64,000 nucleotides of DNA. Source: Paraburkholderia acidisoli (lineage in GTDB: Bacteria; Pseudomonadota; Gammaproteobacteria; Burkholderiales; Burkholderiaceae). The position numbers and the translations under genes are program-made. The notes under the pieces are model-generated. The model searched no databases and was not told where the DNA came from. It saw only the letters and a list, made by a program, of their open reading frames with translations. Within the stretch, counting starts at the first letter, position 1, and every line of letters begins with the position of its first letter. This document shows positions 1 to 7,871 of the stretch, one piece after another. Location of the stretch: contig NZ_CP046915.1 in NCBI RefSeq assembly GCF_009789675.1, forward strand, positions 496,001 to 560,000. Direction: 5' to 3'.

Positions 1-1286
1 GTGCCTGGCGCATATTGCGTCTTGTAGAGGCCGCGCGACTGCAATTCCGGAATCACGAGGTCGACGAAATCCTCGTAGCTTTCCGGCACCACGGTACGGC
101 TCAGATTGAAGCCGTCCACGCCGGTCTCCGCGACCCACGACTGCAGTTCGTCCGCGACCTGCGAGGCGCTGCCGAAGATGGCCGGGTAACGGCCGCCGAG
201 TTCGAACATCTCCAGCAGCTTGCGGCGCGTCCAGCCATGCTGCTTCGCCGTGCGCGTGGCCGACTCGATGGCGTTGCCCGGCGCGTAGTCCACGGGCGCG
301 TCCAGGTCGTACTGCGCGTAGTCGATACCGGTGCTCGAGGCGAAATGCGCGAGACCCGCCTCGCGGCTCGCGTACTGGCGATAATCCGCGTACTTCTCTC
401 GCGCTTCCTGTTCGGTCGCGCCCGCCACCACGGCCGCGCCCACGAACACCTTCACGTCGTCGGGACGCCGCCCCGCCAGCACCAGTTGCTCGCGCAGCGC
501 GCGCACCGTTTCGCGCGCGGCGGCGCGGTTGGGCGGCGAGATGAACACGCATTCGGCGTGGCGCGCGGCGAAACGCTGGCCGCGTCCAGAACTGCCCGCC
601 TGGAACAGCACCGGCGTGCGTTGCGGCGAGGGCTCGGCAAGGTGATAGCCGTCCACGCGGTAATAGCGCCCGGCATGCTCGACGCGATGCACCTTGGCGG
701 GATCGGCGAAAACGCGTGCGGCCTTGTCGCGGCGTACCGCGTCCGCCTCCCAACTGCCTTCCCACAACTTGTACAGGACTTCCAGGTATTCGTCGGCGCG
801 ATCGTAGCGTTCGTCGTGCGGGAGCTGTTGTTCGAGACCCATCGCGCGCGCGGCGCTGTCGAGATACCCCGTGACGATGTTCCAGCCGATGCGGCCATTC
901 GTGAGGTGATCGAGCGTCGAGAAACGCCGCGCGAGCAGATAGGGCTGCTCGTAAGTGAGATTCACCGTCACGCCGAAACCCAGATGTTCGGTGACGGCCG
1001 CCATGGCGGGCACGAGCAGTGTGGGATCGTTCACGGGCAACTGGATCGACTCGCGCAACGTGACGTCGACATTGCGCTGGTACACGTCGTACACGCCCAC
1101 GATATCGGCGAGAAACAAGCCGTCGAACAGGCCGCGTTCGAGCGTGCGCGCGAGATTGGTCCAGTACGCGAGCGTGCGGTAATCGGTCGAGCGGTCGCGC
1201 GGGTGTGTCCACAAGCCGTGGTTGATATGGCCCACGCAATTCATGTTGAATGCGTTGAGCAGAATCTGCTTGTCCGGTTTCGCCAT
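1..1286 (-). CDS. NtaA/DmoA-family FMN-dependent monooxygenase (3' end outside window)
   Basis: Flavin-dependent monooxygenase of the luciferase-like class whose relatives (nitrilotriacetate monooxygenase component A, dimethylsulfide monooxygenase DmoA) use FMNH2 from a partner reductase. The product begins MAKPDKQILLNAF and carries the family's early N-M-N-C-V-G-H segment, then NGRIGWNIVTGYLDSAARA around residues 125-145, and the R-T-P-V-L-F-Q-A-G-S-S-G-R-G phosphate-binding stretch near residue 225. About 428 codons are visible. Relatives are usually 440-450 residues, so only a short C-terminal tail is missing. The ATG at 1286 is chosen because the conserved family sequence starts there. 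The EamA exporter gene lies upstream on the same strand 155 bases away, so the two could be co-transcribed. The substrate cannot be told from sequence, and no reductase gene is visible nearby. Confidence 0.85.
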   Translation of the reverse strand, partial: MAKPDKQILLNAFNMNCVGHINHGLWTHPRDRSTDYRTLAYWTNLARTLERGLFDGLFLADIVGVYDVYQRNVDVTLRESIQLPVNDPTLLVPAMAAVTEHLGFGVTVNLTYEQPYLLARRFSTLDHLTNGRIGWNIVTGYLDSAARAMGLEQQLPHDERYDRADEYLEVLYKLWEGSWEADAVRRDKAARVFADPAKVHRVEHAGRYYRVDGYHLAEPSPQRTPVLFQAGSSGRGQRFAARHAECVFISPPNRAAARETVRALREQLVLAGRRPDDVKVFVGAAVVAGATEQEAREKYADYRQYASREAGLAHFASSTGIDYAQYDLDAPVDYAPGNAIESATRTAKQHGWTRRKLLEMFELGGRYPAIFGSASQVADELQSWVAETGVDGFNLSRTVVPESYEDFVDLVIPELQSRGLYKTQYAPG

Positions 1287-1441
1287 TTGCCATGCTCCAT
1301 GCAGGATCGTCTGTCATTGGAACAGTGCGAACGCCAATTCACTACCAGTTTATTCGCGATTGCATATGCGCTTTCACGATGAGGCCGATGACACCCGGCG
1401 CGTCCAGCGCATCACGTCACGGCCCATCACATCACGTGACA

Positions 1442-2371
1442 TCACGCCGCGGCGCTTGCATCGCGCGCCGCAGCAGCCGCGGCCGCCGCGCGCGGCTGGC
1501 GCTCCAGCGCCATCACCGAAGCCGCCACGATCAGCAAACCACCCATCCACGCCGAAACCGTCAGGCGCTCGCCGAGCCACAGCACCGCGAACAGCGCGCC
1601 GAACACGGGCTCGCTGCCCATCAGCAAGGCCACGCGCGTGGGACTGCTGCGGCTCACCGCGTAGTTCTGCACGAAGAACGCGAACAGCGTGCAGGCGGCC
1701 ACGAGCCAGATCACGCTGCCCCAGAACGCGGCGTGGCCCTGCCACGCGGGCAGCGCCTGCCATTGCGCGGGCGCGACGGTGAGTGCGAGCGCGGCGCAGC
1801 CGAACGCCACCACGCCCGCCTGCACCGCCGTGATCGTGAGCGGCGGCACGGCGCCCGCGCCCATCGCGCGCTTGACGGCGCAACTCGTGAGCGCGCGCAG
1901 CAGCGCGGCGAGCACCACGAGCGCGTCGCCGGCGCTGAGCGCGACGTGGCCGCCCGTGAGCAGGAAGGCGCCCAGCATCGAGACCGCCGCCGCGCCCCAT
2001 TCGATCGCGCGCGGCGCCCGGCGCAGCCAGGCCCATTCCACGAGCGGCGTGAAGACCACGCACAGGCTGATGAGGAACGCCGCGTTCGAGGCGCGCGTGA
2101 GCGACACGCCGAAGGTCTCGGCGAGAAAGATGCCCAGCAGCAGCACGCCCGCGCCGAGCACCGCCGCGCGCTCGCGCCAGCCCACGTTCAGCAGCGCGCG
2201 CAACGCGGGCGAGAGCAACACGAAGGTGATGCCGAAGCGCAGCGCGAGCAGACCGAGCACGGGATAGACGAGCAGCGCGCCTTTGACGACGCCGTAACTC
2301 GTGCCCCAGATGAGCGCGACGACAACGAGCAGGGCATCGACGGTACGGGGCGAACGCAGCAGGCGGAACAT
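1442..2371 (-). CDS. EamA/DMT-family drug/metabolite transporter
   Basis: Inner-membrane transporter of the DMT superfamily, 309 residues, with about ten hydrophobic segments arranged as two EamA repeats (first starting at VVALIWGTSYGVVKGALL, second after residue 150). Members export amino acids, metabolites or drugs, and the substrate here is unknown. The C-terminus ends in a poly-alanine tail (QPRAAAAAAAARDASAAA) that looks like a codon-slippage product. The ATG at 2371 is used because it sits directly before the first membrane segment. An upstream alternative at 2419 would add 16 non-conserved residues, and neither start has a convincing ribosome site. The gene is divergent from the LysR gene at 2472, a classic regulator-target arrangement, so it is the most likely target of that regulator. 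Confidence 0.88.
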   Translation of the reverse strand: MFRLLRSPRTVDALLVVVALIWGTSYGVVKGALLVYPVLGLLALRFGITFVLLSPALRALLNVGWRERAAVLGAGVLLLGIFLAETFGVSLTRASNAAFLISLCVVFTPLVEWAWLRRAPRAIEWGAAAVSMLGAFLLTGGHVALSAGDALVVLAALLRALTSCAVKRAMGAGAVPPLTITAVQAGVVAFGCAALALTVAPAQWQALPAWQGHAAFWGSVIWLVAACTLFAFFVQNYAVSRSSPTRVALLMGSEPVFGALFAVLWLGERLTVSAWMGGLLIVAASVMALERQPRAAAAAAAARDASAAA

Positions 2372-2471
2372 GGGGGCAACCGGAAAAGAAGGAGGAAAGC
2401 CGATTGTCCGCCATTGCACTCGCGGCGATAATCCAGCTCAACGGAACATCATCTATGTCGGTAATGCACAA

Positions 2472-3386
2472 ATGAACCCGAGTGATCTCCTGCCTCTGCT
2501 GCCCGATCTCGCCACCTTCGCGCGCGTGGTCGAGGCCGGCAATTTCTCGCTCGCGGCACGCCAGCTCGGCAGCACGCCGTCCACCGTCAGCCGCCAGATG
2601 CAGCGGCTCGAACGCGCGCTCGGCACGCGCCTGCTGGAGCGCTCCACGCGCAGCCTGCGGCTCACGGAGTCGGGTGGCGAGGTGTACCGGCATTGCGCGG
2701 ATATGCTCGGCGCGGCGGCGAGCGCGGCCGAAGCTGCCAGCCGCCTGAGCGAGCGCCCGCACGGGCGCGTGAGTGTGAGTGCGCCCATTTCGTTCGCGCA
2801 GAGCGTGGTGCATCCGCTGATCGCCGGATTCCTGCGCGCGTATGAAGACGTGGACGTGCAACTGATGTTCACCGACCGCGACGTCGATCCGGTGCGCGAT
2901 CACGTCGACGTGGTGATCCGCCCGACACCCGCGCCGCCGCCCGGCCTGGCCGCGCGGCGCGTCGGCAGCTTGCGCTGGCTGCCTTGCGCCTCGCCTGGCT
3001 ACTTGCGCGACCGCGGCATGCCGCAGCACCCGAAGGACCTCGCGCAGCACAACTGCCTCTATCTGGGCGAAAGCGCCGACGACAACCGCTGGTCGTTCCG
3101 GCGCGGCGCGCGCAGCCACACGGTCGAGGTGCGCGGGCGCTACAGCGCCAACGACGTGACGGCCCGGCTCGACGCCGCCCTCGACGGCTGGGGCGTGGCG
3201 TGCCTGCCCGAATTCGCCGCCACCGAGGCGTTGCGCGACGGCCGCCTCGTGCGTGTGCTGCCCGAGTGGGCGCTGGAGCCGCGCGCGTACAGCGGCCCGG
3301 TGTGGATGCTGTATCCGCCCAACCGCTTTCTGCCGCCCAAGGTGCGCGCGCTGATCGACTGGCTCGGCGAGCGGCTGCCGGCGTGA
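2472..3386 (+). CDS. LysR-family transcriptional regulator
   Basis: 304-residue LysR-type regulator. The N-terminal winged helix is clear (TFARVVEAGNFSLAARQLGS, then TPSTVSRQMQRLERALGTRLLER), followed by a substrate-binding-like effector domain from about residue 90 to the end. The length is typical of the family. The ATG at 2472 gives the standard short lead-in before the helix-turn-helix. Earlier in-frame starts would run into the divergent exporter gene. It is transcribed away from the EamA exporter across a 100-base gap, which implies control of that exporter and possibly of the monooxygenase beyond it. The effector is unknown. Confidence 0.9.
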   Translation: MNPSDLLPLLPDLATFARVVEAGNFSLAARQLGSTPSTVSRQMQRLERALGTRLLERSTRSLRLTESGGEVYRHCADMLGAAASAAEAASRLSERPHGRVSVSAPISFAQSVVHPLIAGFLRAYEDVDVQLMFTDRDVDPVRDHVDVVIRPTPAPPPGLAARRVGSLRWLPCASPGYLRDRGMPQHPKDLAQHNCLYLGESADDNRWSFRRGARSHTVEVRGRYSANDVTARLDAALDGWGVACLPEFAATEALRDGRLVRVLPEWALEPRAYSGPVWMLYPPNRFLPPKVRALIDWLGERLPA

Positions 3387-3396
3387 GCGTCGCGCG

Positions 3397-3502
3397 GGGC
3401 GACGTTTCGGGCGACGTTTCGGGCGACGTTTCGGGCGATGTTTCGGGCGACGTTTCGGCGACGTTTCGGCGACGTTTGGGCGACGTTTGGGCGATGTTTA
3501 GG
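3397..3502. repeat. Tandem array, 11-12 bp units
   Basis: About nine consecutive copies of GGGCGACGTTTC and its variants (GGCGACGTTTC, GGCGACGTTTG, GGCGATGTTTA). Units are 12 bp in the first half and shift between 11 and 12 bp in the second. The array starts ten bases after the LysR stop codon and ends 138 bases before the next gene. It is non-coding. The drift from one end to the other suggests slippage followed by point mutation. Confidence 0.9.
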
Positions 3503-3640
3503 CCGCCGCTTGATCGGCGAATGAAAGCCGCGTGAGACGATCGGGCATGAACTTGAGTCGTCTCGACATTCATTTGCGCACGGCCGCCACCTAGACTGGG
3601 CTATCGATACCACGAAGCGCGCAGCGCGGAAGGACACGTC

Positions 3641-5026
3641 ATGCAAACCCTGCGAACGGATGTCGCCATCATCGGGGCCGGTACGGCCGGTCTCTCCGCC
3701 TACCGGGCCGCCAAGGCCGAAGGCAAGCAAGCGGTGCTGATCGAAGGCGGCGCGTACGGCACGACCTGCGCCCGCGTGGGCTGCATGCCGTCGAAGTTGC
3801 TGATCGCCGCCGCCGAAGCCGCGCATGCCGTGCAACTCGCGCCGCGCTTCGGCGTGAACGTGAGCGGCGTGGAAGTGGACGGCCGCGCCGTGATGGCGCG
3901 CTTGCGCAACGAGCGCGACCGCTTCGTCGGCTTCGTGGTGGACGGCGTGCACGCGCTGCCCGCGGCGGACCGGCTGGTCGGCCACGCGCGCTTTATCGAC
4001 GACAACCTGCTGCAATTAGGCGATCACACCACGCTGCGCGCCGCGAGCGTCGTGATCGCCACGGGCTCCACGCCCATCGTGCCCGAGGCGCTCGCGGGTC
4101 TCGGCGACCGCCTGCTCGTCAACGACGACGTGTTCGAGTGGCAAGACCTGCCGCGCAGCGTGGCCGTGGTGGGCGCGGGCGTGATCGGCCTCGAACTCGG
4201 TCAGGCGCTCGCGCGGCTCGGCGTGCGGGTGACGCTGTACGGCGGCTCGCGCGGCCATATCGGTCCGCTCACCGACCCGCAGGTGATCGACGAAGCGCAT
4301 CGCGTGTTCGGCGCGACCCTGCATCTGGAACCGCGCGGCCGCGTGGTCTCGGCCAGCCGCACCGAGGCGGGCGTGACGCTGCGCTATGCGCGCGCCGACG
4401 GCACGCATAGCGAAGACACGTTCGATTACGTGCTCGCCGCAGCGGGCCGCCGCCCGAACGTGGCGCATCTCGGTCTCGCCAACACGTCGCTGGAACTCGA
4501 TGCGCACGGCGTGCCGCGCTACGACGCCGCCACGCTGCAAGCGGGCCGCGCGCCGGTGTTCCTCGCCGGCGACGTGAACGACGCCCACGCGCTGCTGCAC
4601 GAAGCCGCCGACGACGGCCGCGCCGCCGGCCGCAACGCCGCGCGCTTCCCGGCGGTGGAACCGGTCGCGCGGCGCGCCGCGCTGGCGATCGTCTTCTCCG
4701 ACCCGCAGATCGCCATCGTCGGGCAAGCTCACGCCACGCTCGAAGCCGGTACGTTCGTGACCGGCGCGGTGCATTTCGAAGATCAGGGCCGCAGCCGCGT
4801 GATGCTCAAGAACCACGGCCTCGGCCATGTGTACGTCGATCGGGAAACGCGGCGGTTGCTCGGCGCGGAATGGTTCGGGCCGGCGGCCGAGCATATCGGC
4901 CATCTGCTCGCGTGGAGCGCGCAGATGCGGCTGAGCGTGGACGACATGCTCGCGATGCCGTTCTATCACCCCGTGATCGAGGAAGGCTTGCGCACCGCGT
5001 TGCGCGACGCCGCCGCGCAGCTGTGA
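3641..5026 (+). CDS. Dihydrolipoyl dehydrogenase-like pyridine nucleotide-disulfide oxidoreductase
   Basis: 461-residue FAD flavoprotein of the class I disulfide reductase family. Visible motifs: N-terminal FAD-binding GxGxxG (IIGAGTAGLSAYRAA, residues 9-23), the redox-active CxxxxC pair in TTCARVGCMPSK (about residues 43-48), a second dinucleotide fold VVGAGVIGLELGQALARLG near residue 175 for NAD(P)H, an FAD-contact segment ending VFLAGDVND near residue 310, and the dimer-interface HPxxEE motif (FYHPVIEEGLR) that supplies the catalytic His-Glu pair. A good ribosome site (GGAAGGA) precedes the ATG. No 2-oxo acid dehydrogenase genes are adjacent, so this is a stand-alone paralogue and could act on another disulfide or quinone. 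The annotation is by family, not by proven substrate. Confidence 0.88.
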   Translation: MQTLRTDVAIIGAGTAGLSAYRAAKAEGKQAVLIEGGAYGTTCARVGCMPSKLLIAAAEAAHAVQLAPRFGVNVSGVEVDGRAVMARLRNERDRFVGFVVDGVHALPAADRLVGHARFIDDNLLQLGDHTTLRAASVVIATGSTPIVPEALAGLGDRLLVNDDVFEWQDLPRSVAVVGAGVIGLELGQALARLGVRVTLYGGSRGHIGPLTDPQVIDEAHRVFGATLHLEPRGRVVSASRTEAGVTLRYARADGTHSEDTFDYVLAAAGRRPNVAHLGLANTSLELDAHGVPRYDAATLQAGRAPVFLAGDVNDAHALLHEAADDGRAAGRNAARFPAVEPVARRAALAIVFSDPQIAIVGQAHATLEAGTFVTGAVHFEDQGRSRVMLKNHGLGHVYVDRETRRLLGAEWFGPAAEHIGHLLAWSAQMRLSVDDMLAMPFYHPVIEEGLRTALRDAAAQL

Positions 5027-5038
5027 ACCCGTGGGTTC

Positions 5039-5074
5039 GACCCACTACGCGACCCACTACGCGACCCAACGCGC
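5039..5074. repeat. Three 12-bp direct repeats
   Basis: GACCCACTACGC occurs twice in tandem, followed by the variant GACCCAACGCGC. The repeat fills the short gap between the flavoprotein stop and the MDR gene and ends about 50 bases before its start codon. Confidence 0.85.
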
Positions 5075-5126
5075 GCCCCGATCCGCGACGCGATACCCTG
5101 CAAAAAACGCAAAGGAAACCGCCATC

Positions 5127-6119
5127 ATGAAAGCGCTCGTTCTCAGCCAGTACGACGGCCCGCTGGAAGCCGTCACGCTCGAGGTTCCGCAGCCGCGCGC
5201 GGGCGAAGTGCTCGTGCGCGTTCACGCGGCCGGCCTCAATCCGCTCGACACGAAGATCCGTGCGGGCAAGGCGGCGCATGCGCAGCACCCGCTGCCGCTC
5301 GTGCTCGGCATCGACATGGCGGGCGTGGTGGAAGCCGTGGGCCCGAGCCGCGACGGGCGGCCCGCGCGTTTCGCGCCCGGCGACGCCGTGTACGGCATGA
5401 CGGGCGGCGTGGGCGGCATACAAGGTTCGCTCGCGCAATATGCCGCCGTCGACGCCGACCTGCTCGCGCGCCAGCCCGCGAATCTCTCGATGCGCGAGGC
5501 GGCCGCGCTGCCGCTCGCGTTCATCACGGCGTGGTCGGGCATCGTCGACCGGGCGCGGCTTCAGGCCGGTCAAAGCGTGCTCGTGCAAGGCGGCGCGGGC
5601 GGTGTCGGGCACGTGGCCGTGCAGATCGCGCGGGCGCTCGGCGCGAGCGTGTTCGCCACGGGCAGCGCGCGCAACCAGCACGCCATCGCGCAGTGGGGCG
5701 CCACGCCCATCGACTACGGCGCACAAAGCGTCGAGCAGTACGTGGCGGCGTACACGAACGGCGCGGGCTTCGATCTCGTGGTGGATACCGTGGGCGGCGC
5801 GACGCTCGACGCGTCGTTCGCGGCGGTCAAACACTTCGGCCACGTGGTGAGCGCGCTCGGTTGGGGCACGCATGCGCTCGCGCCGCTGTCGTTTCGCGAA
5901 GCCAGTTACTCAGGCGTGTTCACGCTGTATCCGCTATTGAGCGGTGCGCATCGCGCGCATCACGGCGAAATGCTCGGCGAGGCGACGCGGCTGGCCGAAG
6001 GGGGTCAGCTCGCGCCGCGTGTGGATGCGCGGCGATTCGCGCTCGAAGAGGCGGAGCGCGCGTATGCCGCGCTCGCGGACGGCAGCGCGGCGGGCAAGAT
6101 CGTCGTGGACGTGGCGTAA
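5127..6119 (+). CDS. MDR-family NADPH:quinone oxidoreductase (zinc-free alcohol dehydrogenase-like)
   Basis: 330-residue medium-chain reductase. The N-terminal GroES-like half (MKALVLSQYDGPLEAVTLEV) is followed by a Rossmann domain with the quinone-reductase signature QGGAGGVGHVAVQIARALGA near residue 155. Zinc-ligand cysteines of true alcohol dehydrogenases are absent, which fits the NADPH:quinone oxidoreductase branch that reduces quinones or activated alkenes. The ATG at 5127 has AAGGAAA just upstream. Longer in-frame starts would include the tandem repeat and are not conserved-looking. The gene follows the Lpd-like flavoprotein on the same strand after 100 bases, so the two redox enzymes may be co-expressed. 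Confidence 0.88.
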   Translation: MKALVLSQYDGPLEAVTLEVPQPRAGEVLVRVHAAGLNPLDTKIRAGKAAHAQHPLPLVLGIDMAGVVEAVGPSRDGRPARFAPGDAVYGMTGGVGGIQGSLAQYAAVDADLLARQPANLSMREAAALPLAFITAWSGIVDRARLQAGQSVLVQGGAGGVGHVAVQIARALGASVFATGSARNQHAIAQWGATPIDYGAQSVEQYVAAYTNGAGFDLVVDTVGGATLDASFAAVKHFGHVVSALGWGTHALAPLSFREASYSGVFTLYPLLSGAHRAHHGEMLGEATRLAEGGQLAPRVDARRFALEEAERAYAALADGSAAGKIVVDVA

Positions 6120-6131
6120 CGCGGGATCAGC

Positions 6132-6224
6132 GCGCGGTCAACGCGTGGTCAACGTGCGTTCAACGCGTGGTCGGCGCGTGGTCAACATGGTTAGCGTGGT
6201 TATCGCGGTTAGCGCGGTCGAAGC
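6132..6224. repeat. Tail-to-tail gap filled by 11-bp then 9-bp tandem repeats
   Basis: Between the convergent MDR and ynbA-like genes, units such as GCGTGGTCAAC (two exact copies) and variants GTGCGTTCAAC and GCGTGGTCGGC run at 11 bp, then change to 9-bp units (ATGGTTAGC, GTGGTTATC, GCGGTTAGC) and end with an 11-bp unit just before the stop codon of the leftward gene. The array occupies nearly the whole intergenic space. Confidence 0.85.
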
Positions 6225-6226
6225 GA

Positions 6227-6856
6227 TTAGCGTTGCGCGCTGGCGCCCGCTTCGGCGCAACCCGCGCGCACGCGCCGCACGATCGTCACGCACGAGAGCA
6301 CGATAAAAAGCCGCCATAGCCACGCGGCCACGCCACCCACCTCGCCCAGCGCAAGCCCCACGCCAATCCACAACGCGAACGCGCCGAGCACGAACGCGCG
6401 ATCGCTCTTGCCGAACGGACCGTCGTAGCGGCGGCTCGCGCCCGCGAGCGGCCCGATCAACCCGGCGCACTCGACCACGGCAGCGGCCAGCGCGAACAGC
6501 CAGACATCGGCAGAGGTGAACGCGCGCACGCACAGAAAGGGCAGCGCGAGCGCGATGTCGGAGATCACGTCGCCGAGTTCGTTGAGATACGCGCCCAGCG
6601 TGCTCTTCTGGCCGTGCTCGCGCGCGAGCATGCCGTCGATGGCGTTGAGCGCCATGCGCAGGAACAGCCACACGGGAATCAGCAGAAACACGCGCGGCGC
6701 ACCGCCGCCGCATGCGCCGACGATCGCCCCGACCACGATCGACCCAAGCGCCGCGCCCAGCGTGACCTGGTTCGCCGTGACGCCGTGCGCGGCAAGCCAG
6801 CGCGTGATGGGACGCAGCAGATTCTGAAATTTCGGTTTGAGGGCGTAGAGGCTCAT
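6227..6856 (-). CDS. ynbA: YnbA-like CDP-alcohol phosphatidyltransferase family protein
   Basis: 209-residue integral membrane enzyme that would transfer a phosphatidyl group from a CDP-lipid to an alcohol, or run an equivalent phospholipid reaction. The sequence follows E. coli YnbA as I recall it: FQNLLRP near residue 10, TANQVTL, RMALNAIDGMLARE, LGAYLNELGDVISDIAL, GPFGKSDRA. The usual family motif DxxDGxxAR...GxxxDxxxD appears here as NxxDGxxAR...GxxxNxxxD, with two of four metal-binding aspartates as asparagine. The same substitutions occur in YnbA, so this is a subfamily trait and not decay. About six membrane segments are visible. The ATG at 6856 matches the YnbA N-terminus (MSLYALKP). 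It is divergent from the acyltransferase-cytidylyltransferase pair. Confidence is high for the family and moderate for the exact reaction. Confidence 0.85.
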   Translation of the reverse strand: MSLYALKPKFQNLLRPITRWLAAHGVTANQVTLGAALGSIVVGAIVGACGGGAPRVFLLIPVWLFLRMALNAIDGMLAREHGQKSTLGAYLNELGDVISDIALALPFLCVRAFTSADVWLFALAAAVVECAGLIGPLAGASRRYDGPFGKSDRAFVLGAFALWIGVGLALGEVGGVAAWLWRLFIVLSCVTIVRRVRAGCAEAGASAQR

Positions 6857-7208
6857 CAGCGGCTCATGGCGGTTCGAAAGCGCGTTAAGTGGGTTAGACA
6901 CGGTCGGTCGGTCACGGTCGCTCAGACACGGTCGATCGGATCGGGGCGGACGAAAGGAATCGCCCGCTACAATGCCACAACGGCGATCCCGCGCAACATG
7001 AGGCGAATCCGAAACGGACGGTCCCGGTTCGCGCGTCGTCAAGATTGTTGAAAGTCGCGCGCCACCAGACCCACGTCAAACCGGTTCGATCCGACGGCGC
7101 ACGGCCAGCGCGCACTGAGGCCAGATCGCGCACAATGCCACGCGCATCGCCGTACGCGGCCTGCATGCGTCATTCTAAAAACACGCGGCGACTTTAGAAC
7201 AACCAACG
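6857..7208. promoter_or_regulatory. Divergent intergenic region of the lipid module
   Basis: A 352-base non-coding gap between two divergent lipid genes. It holds three exact-length 14-bp units at 6897-6938 (GACACGGTCGGTCG, GTCACGGTCGCTCA, GACACGGTCGATCG), a 10-bp direct repeat ACAATGCCAC at 6969-6978 and 7132-7141 (the first preceded by T, giving a TACAAT -10-like hexamer on the + strand), and a 7-bp inverted repeat TTCTAAA/TTTAGAA at 7173-7179 and 7193-7199. This inverted repeat ends ten bases before the acyltransferase start, which has no good ribosome site. No RNA gene is evident. Confidence 0.5.
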
Positions 7209-7853
7209 ATGAAGACACTCTGGCATGTCTGGCAACGCGACGCGCTACTCGCCCTCGTGCGGCTGCTCGTGGGCGCGTATCCCGTCTGGCATCGGCAAGC
7301 GCTTGCGGAGTCGGCCAACGCGCAAAGCATCTGGTTTTCCAATCACACGAGTCATATCGACACGCTCGCGATTCTGGCCGCGCTGCCACGCGACGTGCGC
7401 GCGCGCGTGCGGCCCGTCGCGGCGCGCGACTACTGGGACAGCGGCAAGCTCAAGCGGCATATCGCGCGCAACATACTCAACGCGGTGCTGATCGACCGCC
7501 ATCGCGAGTCGGGCGGCGATCCGCTCGATCCGGTGCGCGAGGCGCTCGCGCAAGGGCATTCGGTGCTGATCTTTCCCGAGGGCACGCGCGGCACGGAACC
7601 GCTGCCGCAGCCCTTCAAGAGCGGGCTCTTTCATCTGTCGAACGATTTTCCGGCCGCCGCGCTCGCGCCCGTGTATCTGGAGAATCTGCAGCGCATCATG
7701 CCGAAGGGCACGATCTGGCCCGTGCCGCTCATCTGCAAGGTGCATTTCGGCGAGACGCAGCCGCGCCTCGAACACGAGGACAAACCCGCGTTTCTCGCCC
7801 GCATGCACGCGGCCATCGTGGCGCTCGTGCCGCATCGCCCTGAATCCTCCTGA
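7209..7853 (+). CDS. PlsC-like 1-acylglycerol-3-phosphate acyltransferase
   Basis: 214-residue membrane-associated acyltransferase. The catalytic NHxSxxD box is intact (SNHTSHIDT, around residue 47) and so is the substrate-binding FPEGTRG motif around residue 122. Such enzymes esterify the sn-2 position of lysophosphatidic acid to make phosphatidic acid, the substrate of the cytidylyltransferase encoded 18 bases downstream. With the divergent YnbA-like gene the three enzymes give an ordered path: phosphatidic acid, CDP-diacylglycerol, final phospholipid. It is shorter than housekeeping PlsC proteins by about 25-35 residues at the N-terminus. The start at 7209 has weak Shine-Dalgarno support. 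Confidence 0.86.
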   Translation: MKTLWHVWQRDALLALVRLLVGAYPVWHRQALAESANAQSIWFSNHTSHIDTLAILAALPRDVRARVRPVAARDYWDSGKLKRHIARNILNAVLIDRHRESGGDPLDPVREALAQGHSVLIFPEGTRGTEPLPQPFKSGLFHLSNDFPAAALAPVYLENLQRIMPKGTIWPVPLICKVHFGETQPRLEHEDKPAFLARMHAAIVALVPHRPESS

Positions 7854-7871
7854 CCTCGGACCGATCACGAC

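Noticed and set aside
3397..3502. CRISPR array
   Set aside because: Units are 11-12 bp and contiguous, with no spacers, and no cas gene is present anywhere in the window.
6227..6856. Inactivated CDP-alcohol phosphatidyltransferase because two Asp are Asn
   Set aside because: The same Asn positions occur in the YnbA subfamily, with all surrounding motifs conserved, so this is a subfamily trait and not decay.
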